Of a stretch of DNA of 5,803 bases, positions 1 to 5,803 are shown in pieces. The position numbers were made by a program, and so were the translations under genes. Source of the stretch: Candidatus Omnitrophota bacterium (lineage in GTDB: Bacteria; Verrucomicrobiota; Verrucomicrobiia; Limisphaerales; UBA1319); contig JAMCZD010000044.1 of the NCBI GenBank assembly GCA_023473405.1, forward strand, positions 5,642 through 11,444, given 5' to 3'. Each line of letters begins with the position of its first letter. Within the stretch, counting starts at the first letter, position 1. The notes below the pieces were generated by a model. That model worked only from the letters and a program-made list of their open reading frames with translations. It did not search any database and was not told the DNA's origin.

Positions 1-87
1 GTTGCTCGACGGGTTCGGCACCGCCCTGGCTATATAAGCCGGCAATTTACTGGCCTGATTTGCATATTGAGTTTCTGGCATGTTCAT
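1..87 (-). CDS. Possible 5' end of a divergent gene, running off the left edge
   Basis: A minus-strand ATG (bases 87-85) opens a frame that stays open for 29 codons to the window edge. It begins MNMPETQYANQASKLPAYIA, and a second in-frame ATG follows two codons later. I do not recognise the product. A divergent gene here would place the repeat and promoter region between two outward-facing genes, which is a sensible arrangement. Against it, no clear Shine-Dalgarno sequence precedes the ATG and 29 open codons can occur by chance. A competing reading is a + strand C-terminus in frame 2, ending LLDGFGTALAI with a stop at 35-37. The two cannot easily both be real. Sequence to the left would decide. 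Confidence 0.3.
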   Translation of the reverse strand, partial: MNMPETQYANQASKLPAYIARAVPNPSSN

Positions 88-152
88 GCGGTTGTTATCG
101 CTGTTCTCAAGCGAATCGCAAGCCGAAAATTCGCCGGGGTACCACACTAGAA

Positions 153-190
153 TTTGGGATTTGGGATTTGGGATTTGGGATTTGGGATTT
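153..190. repeat. Tandem 7-bp repeat, five TTTGGGA units
   Basis: Five perfect head-to-tail copies of TTTGGGA occupy 153-187, followed by a partial unit (TTT, 188-190) where the array breaks into CGGG. The last units double as the left arm of the adjacent inverted repeat. The opposite orientation reappears at 268-286 as ATCCC units with the same 7-bp period, and a degenerate GGGATT occurs at 304-309. A perfect short-unit array of this kind can change copy number by replication slippage. Confidence 0.95.
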
Positions 191-286
191 CGGGTATTAG
201 TGCTAATTAGTGAAGATTAGTGGTTCGTATTTTTTCAAACCGCTAATTGGCACTAATTTACGCTAATATCCCAAATCCCAAATCCC
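177..286. repeat. Long imperfect inverted repeat (potential hairpin or cruciform)
   Basis: Bases 177-225 pair with 238-286 around a 12-base loop (226-237, CGTATTTTTTCA). By hand alignment 40 of 49 positions are Watson-Crick complementary, and three of the nine mismatches would be G-U pairs in RNA. Each arm has two layers: GGGATTT units outside and three ATTAGYG 7-mers inside. The stem is AT-rich and the T-run lies in the loop rather than after the stem, so it does not look like an intrinsic terminator. It resembles a REP- or MITE-like dispersed intergenic element, but no transposase or target-site duplication is visible. Confidence 0.85.
196..267. repeat. Phased ATTAGYG 7-mers, three per arm, 10-bp period
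   Basis: ATTAGTG occurs at 196-202, 206-212 and 216-222, exactly 10 bp apart. The reverse-complement series CGCTAAT, CACTAAT, CGCTAAT occurs at 241-247, 251-257 and 261-267, also exactly 10 bp apart. A 10-bp period puts all copies on nearly the same face of the double helix, as expected for cooperative binding of a protein. The spacer bases between copies are not conserved between arms, which suggests the 7-mers are the conserved part. A purely structural or selfish repeat is an equally valid explanation. Confidence 0.75.
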
Positions 287-292
287 GGTTTC

Positions 293-319
293 TTGACAAT
301 CCTGGGATTCCGCTATAAT
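293..319 (+). promoter_or_regulatory. Probable sigma70-type promoter of the kinase gene
   Basis: A perfect -35 hexamer TTGACA (293-298) and a perfect -10 hexamer TATAAT (314-319) lie in the correct order upstream of the kinase. The spacer is 15 bp, shorter than the preferred 17 bp, which could weaken the promoter or make it depend on an activator or on DNA twist. Transcription would start near 326, leaving a leader of about 118 bases. The -35 box starts six bases after the inverted repeat ends, so anything binding or folding there could affect polymerase access. Confidence 0.6.
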
Positions 320-369
320 TGATTTTCAACGAGTTACCTGTGGCATTGGTAGCGACACGAAATTCACTT

Positions 370-447
370 ATGCCCCGCACGGTCCGTTTTTGCCTGCCAC
401 CGGAATGTAAAGGCAATGGATCGATAAAAGGCCTCAGATCAATATGA
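370..447 (+). CDS. Possible 25-codon upstream ORF overlapping the kinase start
   Basis: An ATG at 370 opens a 25-codon frame beginning MPRTVRFCLPPECK. Its stop TGA (445-447) overlaps the kinase ATG (444-446) in an ATGA arrangement, a common form of translational coupling. It lies inside the predicted transcript leader. There is no good Shine-Dalgarno sequence before 370 and I recognise no family. The peptide may be chance, but the overlap geometry is worth recording because the kinase's own ribosome binding site is poorly spaced. Confidence 0.2.
   Translation: MPRTVRFCLPPECKGNGSIKGLRSI
426..431 (+). promoter_or_regulatory. Weak ribosome binding site for the kinase start at 444
   Basis: AAAAGG lies 12 bases upstream of the ATG at 444, a longer gap than the usual 5-9. 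An in-frame TAA at 408-410 and the absence of another ATG, GTG or TTG between it and 444 leave this as the only reasonable start. The protein then begins MRKTGIEIIG, right at the expected N-terminal edge of the MEDS domain, which supports the choice. Confidence 0.45.
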
Positions 448-3179
448 GAAAAACCGGTATCGAAATCATCGGTGATGCCCGGTGGGGCACACATTTTTGC
501 CAGTTTTATCAAACCCGAACCGACCTGGCGGATATCCTCGTGCCCTATTTCAAGGCGGGTCTCGAGCAGAACGAGTTTTGCATGTGGATCACCTCGCCGG
601 ACTTAACCTGCGGAGAGGCTGAAGCTGCCTTGCGCAAAGCGGTCCCCAACCTTTCCGATTACCTCGAAAAAGGGCAAATCGAAATCCTGGCTCACACCGA
701 TTGGTATCTTAAAGGCGGTTCCTTTGACAAGCAACGCGTCCTCGACGGCTGGATCAGCAAGCTCGAACTTGCCCAGGCCATGGGCTTCGACGGATTGCGT
801 CTAAGCGGAAACACGGTTTGGCTGGAGAAAGCCGATTGGGAGAAATTTGCCGAATACGAGCGTGCGGTTGACGAGGTTATTGGGCGCTACCAGATCATCG
901 CACTGTGCACCTATCCCTTGGCCTCGTGCAGCGCGGTCGAAATCCTCGAGATGATGCGGAACCACCAGTTCGCGCTGATCAAAGGAGACCAGGGCTGGCA
1001 GATGGTGGAGAATTCGGACCTGAAACGCGCTCGAGAACGGGCGCTTCAGAGCGAACAAGCCTTGCGTGAGTCCCGGCATCGGCTCTCGGTCATCGTGGAC
1101 AGCATTGCCGATGGGCTTTACGCCATCGATCGCCAATGGCGGTTCATCCACATCAATAAGGCGGCCCTGAGTCACTTCGGCAGGGCGGACGAGCAATTCA
1201 TCGGGCGCAATTTATTCGAGGTCTTTCCCGCCGCCCGCGGCAGTGTCTTTGAATCCGCTTACCGTCGCGCCTTTGAAACGGGCGAGCCGGCATTTTTTGA
1301 GACCGCATCGACGGTTGTGGAACGGACGGTGGAGGTGCATGCCTATCCCGGGCCGGACAGTCTGACGGTTATTTTCCGCGACATAACGGAGCGAAAGCAG
1401 CGGGAGCAAGAGCTTCAAAAGTTGAATCGGACTCTCCAGGCGCTCAGCAACAGCAGCCAGGCCATGATGCGCGCCCGGGATGAGAAGGAATTTCTTGATG
1501 AGGTCTGCCAGATCGTGGTGAAAGACTGCGGCTACGCCATGGTCTGGATAGGTCTTGCCGAAGAGGATGAATATAGGACCGTGCGACCGGTTGCCCACGC
1601 CGGTTTCGAAGAGGGCTATCTCGAGTCGTTGCGCATTTCGTGGGCCGACACAGACCGAGGCCGCGGCCCCACCGGGACGTCCGTCCGGACGGGAAAACCG
1701 GCTGTTTGCGCCGACATACTCCACAATCCCCAGTTCATTCCTTGGCGCGAGCAAGCCCTCAGGCGCGGGTATGCATCGTCAATTGCTCTTCCTTTGATTT
1801 CCGGTGAAAGGACCTTTGGAGCGATTACCATTTATTCGAAGGAACAGGATGCCTTCTCTGAAAACGAGGTGAAGCTGCTGAGCCAATTGGCTGACGACCT
1901 CTCCTTCGGGATCATGTCGATTCGCTGGCGTATGGGACACGAGAAGGCCCGGGCCGAAGCGGTAACCGAGAAGAACCGCCTCGAGGCCGTCATGGAGACT
2001 CTGCCGGTGGGAGTGTCTATCATTGATGCTCATGGCGGAAATATCCGGTCTAATCCAATGTTCGAGCGAATTTGGGGTGGGCGGGGTCCCAAGGCGCGGA
2101 CGGTGAGGGATTATTCTCAATACAAGGCCTGGTGGCTCAACACCGGCAAACCGGTTCAACCGGAGGAATGGGCCGCAGCCAAGGCAGTCCACCGGGGCGA
2201 AACCGTGGTTGGCCAATTGATGCAGATCGAGAAATTCAATGGCTCGCGCGCATTCGTCCTCAACAGCGCCTCCCCGATTTTCGACGCTGAAGGTCATATC
2301 AGCGGCAGCGCGGTCGCCATTCTCGATATTACCGATCGGGTCCAAGGTGAAGAGGCCCTGCGGCAAAGCGAGGAGCGTTACCGGCGGCTCTTCGAGGATG
2401 ACCTGACGGGGGATTTCATTGCCGGGAAGAACGGCGAAATCCACGCCTGCAATCCAGCCTTCCTGCGTTTGTATGGTTTTTCAAATCTCCAAGAGGCCTT
2501 GAAGGGCAGCCTCGCCGATTTCAATCCACAGGAATGGCCGGAAATTCTGACGAGATTAAAAGAGCAAGGCAGAATCGAGAGACACCAAGCCCGGCACCAT
2601 TGCCCCGATGGCCGGGAGATTTACGTCGTGGAAAACGTCGTTGGGATATTTGACGCATCCGGCGAGTTGGTCGAGATCAAGGGTTACATCTTCGACAACA
2701 CGGAACAGCACAAGGCGCAAGAAGCTCTCTACCGAAGCAATGCCCGGCTCAACTTGCTGGCCGAAACCGCCGGCGAATTGCTGGGCAGTGATTCACCTCA
2801 GGAAGTGGTCGAATCGCTATGCCGTAAGGTCATGGCCTTTCTCGATTGCCAGGCCTTCTTCAATTTCCTCGTGGACGAGGAGGCGGGCAAACTCCACCTC
2901 AACGCCTGTGCGGGCGTTCCCCCAGAAGTGGCCCGGAAAATCGAATGGCTCGATTACGGCGTGGCGGTGTGCGGCTGCGTGGCGCGCGACGGCCGCCGCA
3001 TTGTGGCCGAGGACAACTTCCACACGCCCGATCCGCGCACCGATTTGGTGAAGTCCTACGGCATTCAGGCTTATGCCTGTCATCCGCTCCTGTCTCAAGG
3101 CAAGGTGCTGGGCACACTCTCTTTCGGCACGCGCACACGGGTGCGATTCACCGAAGACGTTTTCCACAACTGGCCCTGA
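444..3179 (+). CDS. Multi-sensor histidine kinase, N-terminal sensory half (MEDS-PAS-GAF-PAS-PAS-GAF', frame-disrupted)
   Basis: This 911-residue product holds the input modules of a kinase whose catalytic part lies in the next frame. Residues about 12-180 match the MEDS sensory domain (DcmR and methanogen type), with GTHFCQFY (15-22), GLRLSGNTVW (117-126), CTY (155-157) and NHQFALIK (173-180). PAS domains follow at about 207-318 (ending FRDITERK), 509-633 (ending ILDITDR) and 640-756. A GAF domain spans about 330-493, and a second starts at about 768 with CGC (843-845) and ACHPL (878-882). No signal peptide or membrane segment is visible, so it should be cytosolic. It contains no HisKA or HATPase domain and cannot act as a kinase alone. 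The second GAF stops at FTED plus a short unrelated tail, one helix short, with the missing helix immediately downstream in another frame. Domain identities are firm; the ligands are unknown. Confidence 0.9.
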   Translation: MRKTGIEIIGDARWGTHFCQFYQTRTDLADILVPYFKAGLEQNEFCMWITSPDLTCGEAEAALRKAVPNLSDYLEKGQIEILAHTDWYLKGGSFDKQRVLDGWISKLELAQAMGFDGLRLSGNTVWLEKADWEKFAEYERAVDEVIGRYQIIALCTYPLASCSAVEILEMMRNHQFALIKGDQGWQMVENSDLKRARERALQSEQALRESRHRLSVIVDSIADGLYAIDRQWRFIHINKAALSHFGRADEQFIGRNLFEVFPAARGSVFESAYRRAFETGEPAFFETASTVVERTVEVHAYPGPDSLTVIFRDITERKQREQELQKLNRTLQALSNSSQAMMRARDEKEFLDEVCQIVVKDCGYAMVWIGLAEEDEYRTVRPVAHAGFEEGYLESLRISWADTDRGRGPTGTSVRTGKPAVCADILHNPQFIPWREQALRRGYASSIALPLISGERTFGAITIYSKEQDAFSENEVKLLSQLADDLSFGIMSIRWRMGHEKARAEAVTEKNRLEAVMETLPVGVSIIDAHGGNIRSNPMFERIWGGRGPKARTVRDYSQYKAWWLNTGKPVQPEEWAAAKAVHRGETVVGQLMQIEKFNGSRAFVLNSASPIFDAEGHISGSAVAILDITDRVQGEEALRQSEERYRRLFEDDLTGDFIAGKNGEIHACNPAFLRLYGFSNLQEALKGSLADFNPQEWPEILTRLKEQGRIERHQARHHCPDGREIYVVENVVGIFDASGELVEIKGYIFDNTEQHKAQEALYRSNARLNLLAETAGELLGSDSPQEVVESLCRKVMAFLDCQAFFNFLVDEEAGKLHLNACAGVPPEVARKIEWLDYGVAVCGCVARDGRRIVAEDNFHTPDPRTDLVKSYGIQAYACHPLLSQGKVLGTLSFGTRTRVRFTEDVFHNWP

Positions 3180-3181
3180 TG
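3159..3181 (+). other. Frame break inside the second GAF domain, with TGATG stop/start overlap
   Basis: Up to FTED (ending at 3158) the GAF is read in the frame of the 444 start. From about 3170 the family-like continuation LALMKAVADQVALAMER is read one base back. Adding one base near the TTTT run at 3160-3163 gives FTEDVFPQLALMKAV and restores one protein of about 1,780 aa. As sequenced, frame one ends at TGA (3177-3179), and an ATG (3179-3181) overlaps it by one base. No Shine-Dalgarno sequence precedes that ATG. AGGTGG (3198-3203) sits 8 bases before a second in-frame ATG at 3212, which would start the protein exactly at the coiled coil. No canonical -1 slippery heptamer is present. Confidence 0.8.
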
Positions 3182-5785
3182 AAAGCGGTGGCCGACCAGG
3201 TGGCCCTGGCCATGGAACGGGTCCAGACCAAGCAGGCACTGCAACAGGCAAACGAGGAACTCGAGCAACGCGTGAACGAACGAACGGCGGCTCTGCAGGA
3301 AAAGAGCCGGTTCCTCGAGGCCTTCTTTCATCATTCACTCGACTCGCTGGTGTTCCTGGACAAGCAATTCAATTTCATTCGGGTGAACGAGACGTATGCC
3401 AAGGCCTGCGGGCGTGACGCCGCCGAGTTTATTGGCCGCAGCCATTTCGAGCTATATCCGCATCCCGAGAACCAGGCCATTTTCGAGGAGGTCGTTCGTA
3501 CCAAGAAACCTTACTCGGTCCAAGCCAAGCCCTTTGTCTTTCCGGACCACCCGGAATGGGGCGTGACGTATTGGGACTGGACGTTGGTGCCGGTGCTGGA
3601 TGCGAACAGGGAGGTCGATTCTCTGGTATTTTCCTTGCGGGACGTTTCCAAGCGCGAGCGCGCCGAACGCGAGGTCCGCACCGCTTCTCGCTATGCCCGG
3701 AGCCTGATTGAAGCCAGCCTCGATCCGCTGGTAACCATCAGTCCCAAAGGCCAGATCACCGACGTCAACCAGGCCACCGAACTGGTTACCGGCATAAAAC
3801 GCGACCGTCTCATCGGGAGCGATTTCTCCGATTATTTCACCGAGCCGGAAAAGGCACGGACCGGATACCTGAAGGTCATCTCGGAAGGCTGGGTCCGCGA
3901 TTATCCCCTAACCATCCGCCACGTATCCGGCCACACCACCGATGTGCTCTACAACGCCACGGTCTACCGCAATGAAGCCGGCCAGATTGAAGGCGTTTTC
4001 GCCGCCGCCCGCGATATCACGGAACGGAAAGAAGCCGAACGCGAGGTCCGCACTGCTTTTCACTATGCCCGGAGCCTTCTCGAAGCCAGCCTCGATCCGC
4101 TGGTAACGATCAGTCCCAAGGGGCAGATCACCGACGTCAACCAGGCCACCGAATTGGTAACCGGCATACAACGCGACCGTCTCATCGGGAGCGATTTCTC
4201 CGATTATTTCACCGAGCCGGACAAGGCGCGTGCCGGATACCTGAAGGTTATCTCGGAAGGTTGGGTCCGCGATTATCCCCTTACCATCCGCCACGTGTCC
4301 GGACGCACCACCGACGTCCTCTACAACGCTACAGTCTACCGCAACGAAGCCGGCCAGATGCAGGGCGTATTTGCCGCCGCCCGCGATATCACGGAACGAA
4401 AAGAAGCCGAGCGACGACGCGACATCACCAATAACCTCCTCGAGTTGTTCGCCCGCAAGTCCACCGCCAAGGAATACCTTGACTCGGTGGTCGAGGTCAT
4501 TCGGAGATGGAGCGATTGCGATGCCCTGGGCATCCGGATTGCTGATGATCAATCGGAGATACCTTACCAGGCCTGGACTGGTTTCGCGCCCGGTTTCTTG
4601 GCATCCGAAAACCGGCTTTCACTCGAAAATGACACCTGCTGTTGCGTGCGGGCGGTGACCCAGGAAATCGAGGATCAGGACAAGGCGATTCTTACGCCCG
4701 GCGGTTCCCTGCGCTGCGATAATGCGCCTGAATTCATAAACCAGCTCGCCCCTGATGCGCGCTCCCGTTATCGCGGCAACTGCCTGCGCTCCGGATATAC
4801 TTCGCTCGCCATTATCCCGATTCGTTATCGGGACCAGGTTCTCGGGGCGCTCCATTTGGCCGACCAGCGTCCCGGCCATTTCACACCGGCGAAGGTCGAG
4901 TTTATCGAGACCATGTCACCGTTGATTGGCGAGGCCATTCACCGCTTCCATGCCGAGGCCGAACTGGTTCGATACCGGGATCATTTGGAGGAGTTGGTCA
5001 AGCAGCGCACCAGCGAGCTCGAATCGGCCAACACCCGACTTCAGTCCGAAATCGTCGAGCGCAAGCGTGCCGAAGAATCCGTCCGGAGAACCGCCGAGGA
5101 ACTGGCCCGTTCCAACGAGGACCTCGAGCAATTCGCCTATGTGGCGTCACATGATCTTCAGGAACCGCTGCGCGCCGTGGCTGGTTTCATGGGCCTGCTA
5201 GAACGTCGCTACCAGGCGCAACTGGACGCGAAGGCCCAGGAATACATCACGGGCGCGGTGGACGGCGCCGCCAGGATGCAATCCCTGATCAACGACCTGC
5301 TGACCTACTCGCGAATCGATCGCGGCAGAGTCCCTGAACCGGTCGCTGTCCAAAGCATCCTGGACCACGCCTTGGCGAATCTGCACGCCAGCATCCATGA
5401 AACCGGTGCCGTGATAACTACCGGCGAATTGCCCACCATCTGGGCCGATGCCGTTCAAATTACACAGCTTTTCCAGAACCTGATCGGCAATGCCATCAAG
5501 TTCCGCGGCGATAAACGACCGGAGATTGAAATCCGCGTCGATCTCGAACCCGGTTTCTGGCGGTTCGCCGTGCAAGACCACGGGATCGGTATCGATCCGC
5601 AATATGCAAATCGCATTTTCCTCATCTTCCAACGGTTGCACAATCGCAAGCAATATCCGGGCACGGGGATTGGACTGGCGATTTGCAAGAAGATCGTCGA
5701 GCGCCACGGCGGCACCATCTGGGTCGAATCAGCCCTGGGCCAAGGCGCTACTTTTTATTTCACCATTCCCGACCGCAATAAGTGA
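3179..5785 (+). CDS. Multi-sensor histidine kinase, C-terminal half with catalytic core (PAS-PAS-PAS-GAF-HisKA-HATPase_c)
   Basis: This part would autophosphorylate a histidine and pass the phosphate to a response regulator. Numbering from the ATG at 3179 gives 868 residues. Residues 1-14 complete the GAF helix begun in the other frame, and 15-45 form a coiled coil. PAS domains lie at about 46-157, 172-283 and 296-407, the last two near-identical. A GAF at about 415-590 has CCC (487-489), Cys513 and Cys535. A second coiled coil (592-650) leads into HisKA with the H box SHDLQEPLR, phospho-acceptor His658. HATPase_c shows the N box (Asn771 in NLIGNAIKF), G1 box DHGIGI (800-805), F box IFLIFQRLH (813-821) and G2 box GTGIGLA (828-834). 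All key residues are intact, so the core should be active if translated. There is no receiver domain and no membrane segment. The frame stays open upstream to 2846, but that part is a shadow of the GAF. The true start is uncertain: fused to the first half, 3179, or 3212. Confidence 0.9.
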   Translation: MKAVADQVALAMERVQTKQALQQANEELEQRVNERTAALQEKSRFLEAFFHHSLDSLVFLDKQFNFIRVNETYAKACGRDAAEFIGRSHFELYPHPENQAIFEEVVRTKKPYSVQAKPFVFPDHPEWGVTYWDWTLVPVLDANREVDSLVFSLRDVSKRERAEREVRTASRYARSLIEASLDPLVTISPKGQITDVNQATELVTGIKRDRLIGSDFSDYFTEPEKARTGYLKVISEGWVRDYPLTIRHVSGHTTDVLYNATVYRNEAGQIEGVFAAARDITERKEAEREVRTAFHYARSLLEASLDPLVTISPKGQITDVNQATELVTGIQRDRLIGSDFSDYFTEPDKARAGYLKVISEGWVRDYPLTIRHVSGRTTDVLYNATVYRNEAGQMQGVFAAARDITERKEAERRRDITNNLLELFARKSTAKEYLDSVVEVIRRWSDCDALGIRIADDQSEIPYQAWTGFAPGFLASENRLSLENDTCCCVRAVTQEIEDQDKAILTPGGSLRCDNAPEFINQLAPDARSRYRGNCLRSGYTSLAIIPIRYRDQVLGALHLADQRPGHFTPAKVEFIETMSPLIGEAIHRFHAEAELVRYRDHLEELVKQRTSELESANTRLQSEIVERKRAEESVRRTAEELARSNEDLEQFAYVASHDLQEPLRAVAGFMGLLERRYQAQLDAKAQEYITGAVDGAARMQSLINDLLTYSRIDRGRVPEPVAVQSILDHALANLHASIHETGAVITTGELPTIWADAVQITQLFQNLIGNAIKFRGDKRPEIEIRVDLEPGFWRFAVQDHGIGIDPQYANRIFLIFQRLHNRKQYPGTGIGLAICKKIVERHGGTIWVESALGQGATFYFTIPDRNK
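3662..4405 (+). repeat. Near-identical tandem duplication of a PAS module (2 x 372 bp)
   Basis: Copy one (3662-4033) and copy two (4034-4405) are adjacent, in phase and equal in length (124 codons each), both starting AEREVRTA and ending DITERKE. By hand count they differ at about 33 of 372 bases and 9 of 124 residues. The longest perfect block is 52 bp (3798-3849 with 4170-4221). About two thirds of the base differences are silent, so both copies appear to have been kept under protein-level constraint. This PAS type (SLxEASLDPLVTISPKG, DYFTEP, YPLTIRHVSG) is known to me as one that often occurs as near-identical tandem copies in sensor kinases. Copy number could vary by recombination or be collapsed in assembly. 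Confidence 0.97.
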
Positions 5786-5803
5786 TACGGCTGCCTTCAT
5801 CCA
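5786..5803. other. Start of the downstream spacer
   Basis: Only 18 bases follow the kinase stop codon. They contain no start codon and no recognisable terminator stem. Whether a response regulator gene follows cannot be seen. Confidence 0.6.

Larger units (their letters stand above)
88..443. other. Intergenic region with repeats, promoter and 5' leader
   Basis: This 356-base stretch has no recognisable full gene. Bases 88-152 show nothing I can name. Bases 153-286 hold the 7-bp tandem repeat and the inverted repeat. Bases 293-319 hold a promoter-like pair of hexamers. Bases 320-443 would be the transcribed leader of the kinase gene. The region is visibly richer in A and T than the coding DNA that follows. 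Minus-strand open frames here contain the repeat itself and look like chance. Confidence 0.8.

Noticed and set aside
177..286. Intrinsic terminator
   Set aside because: The stem is AT-rich and the T-run is in the loop rather than following the stem. The promoter hexamers also come directly after it.
153..286. CRISPR array or insertion sequence
   Set aside because: Repeat units are 7 bp with no unique spacers. There is no transposase and no evident target-site duplication.
416..427. Three-codon leader ORF (ATG GAT CGA TAA)
   Set aside because: It is too short to support, and its AAAGG is only about two bases from the ATG.
258..512. 84-codon minus-strand frame across the promoter and kinase start
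   Set aside because: Its C-terminal part is translated repeat and promoter DNA and its N-terminal part is antisense to MEDS. Nothing supports it.
1779..2444. 221-codon minus-strand frame
   Set aside because: It is antisense to the GAF and PAS coding region, has no recognisable domain, and is expected from GC-rich third positions.
2846..3178. Upstream extension of the second frame (111 codons) as a real overlapping coding region
   Set aside because: Its translation is rich in Arg, Gly and Pro with no domain, while the other frame over the same bases encodes a clear GAF. It is a shadow.
3150..3212. Programmed -1 ribosomal frameshift
   Set aside because: The frame context C GTT TTC is not a canonical slippery heptamer, because the P-site codon would not re-pair. 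The nearest stem (CCAGG 3196-3200 with CCTGG 3205-3209) is short and about 30 bases too far away.
3908..4552. 214-codon minus-strand frame over the PAS duplication
   Set aside because: It is antisense to strongly supported PAS and GAF coding sequence and simply repeats itself because the DNA beneath is duplicated. No known family is recognisable.

Overview
This window is almost entirely one very large, cytosolic, multi-sensor histidine kinase locus on the + strand, preceded by about 440 bases of AT-rich intergenic DNA that holds an elaborate repeat. Nothing fixes the organism. GC-rich third codon positions, an AT-rich intergenic spacer, and stacked MEDS/PAS/GAF domains suggest a free-living environmental bacterium with moderately high GC. 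Verrucomicrobiota or a deltaproteobacterial lineage would fit, but this is only an impression.

Layout. Bases 1-87 may carry the first 29 codons of a divergent minus-strand gene that runs off the left edge (weak). Bases 153-286 hold five perfect TTTGGGA units running into a long imperfect inverted repeat. Each arm of that repeat also carries three 7-mers of the form ATTAGYG spaced exactly 10 bp apart. Directly after it lie perfect TTGACA and TATAAT hexamers (293-319, 15-bp spacer), a 5' leader of about 120 bases with a possible 25-codon upstream ORF, and the kinase start at 444.

The kinase is split into two reading frames. Bases 444-3179 (911 aa) encode MEDS-PAS-GAF-PAS-PAS and most of a second GAF domain. 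Bases 3179-5785 (868 aa) encode the last helix of that same GAF, then PAS-PAS-PAS-GAF, a coiled coil, HisKA and HATPase_c. The frames meet at a TGATG stop/start overlap inside one GAF domain. The simplest reading is a one-base deletion, real or a sequencing error, near a TTTT run at 3160-3163 in a single kinase of about 1,780 aa. Restart by translational coupling remains possible. The second half contains two adjacent PAS units that are near-identical (372-bp period, about 91% DNA identity by hand count).

Working model: the MEDS, PAS and GAF modules sense small molecules or redox state in the cytoplasm and control autophosphorylation of His658 (second-half numbering). No receiver domain or response regulator lies in the window, so the phosphate acceptor must be encoded elsewhere, perhaps just past the right edge. 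I found no RNA gene, CRISPR array, transposase or terminator.
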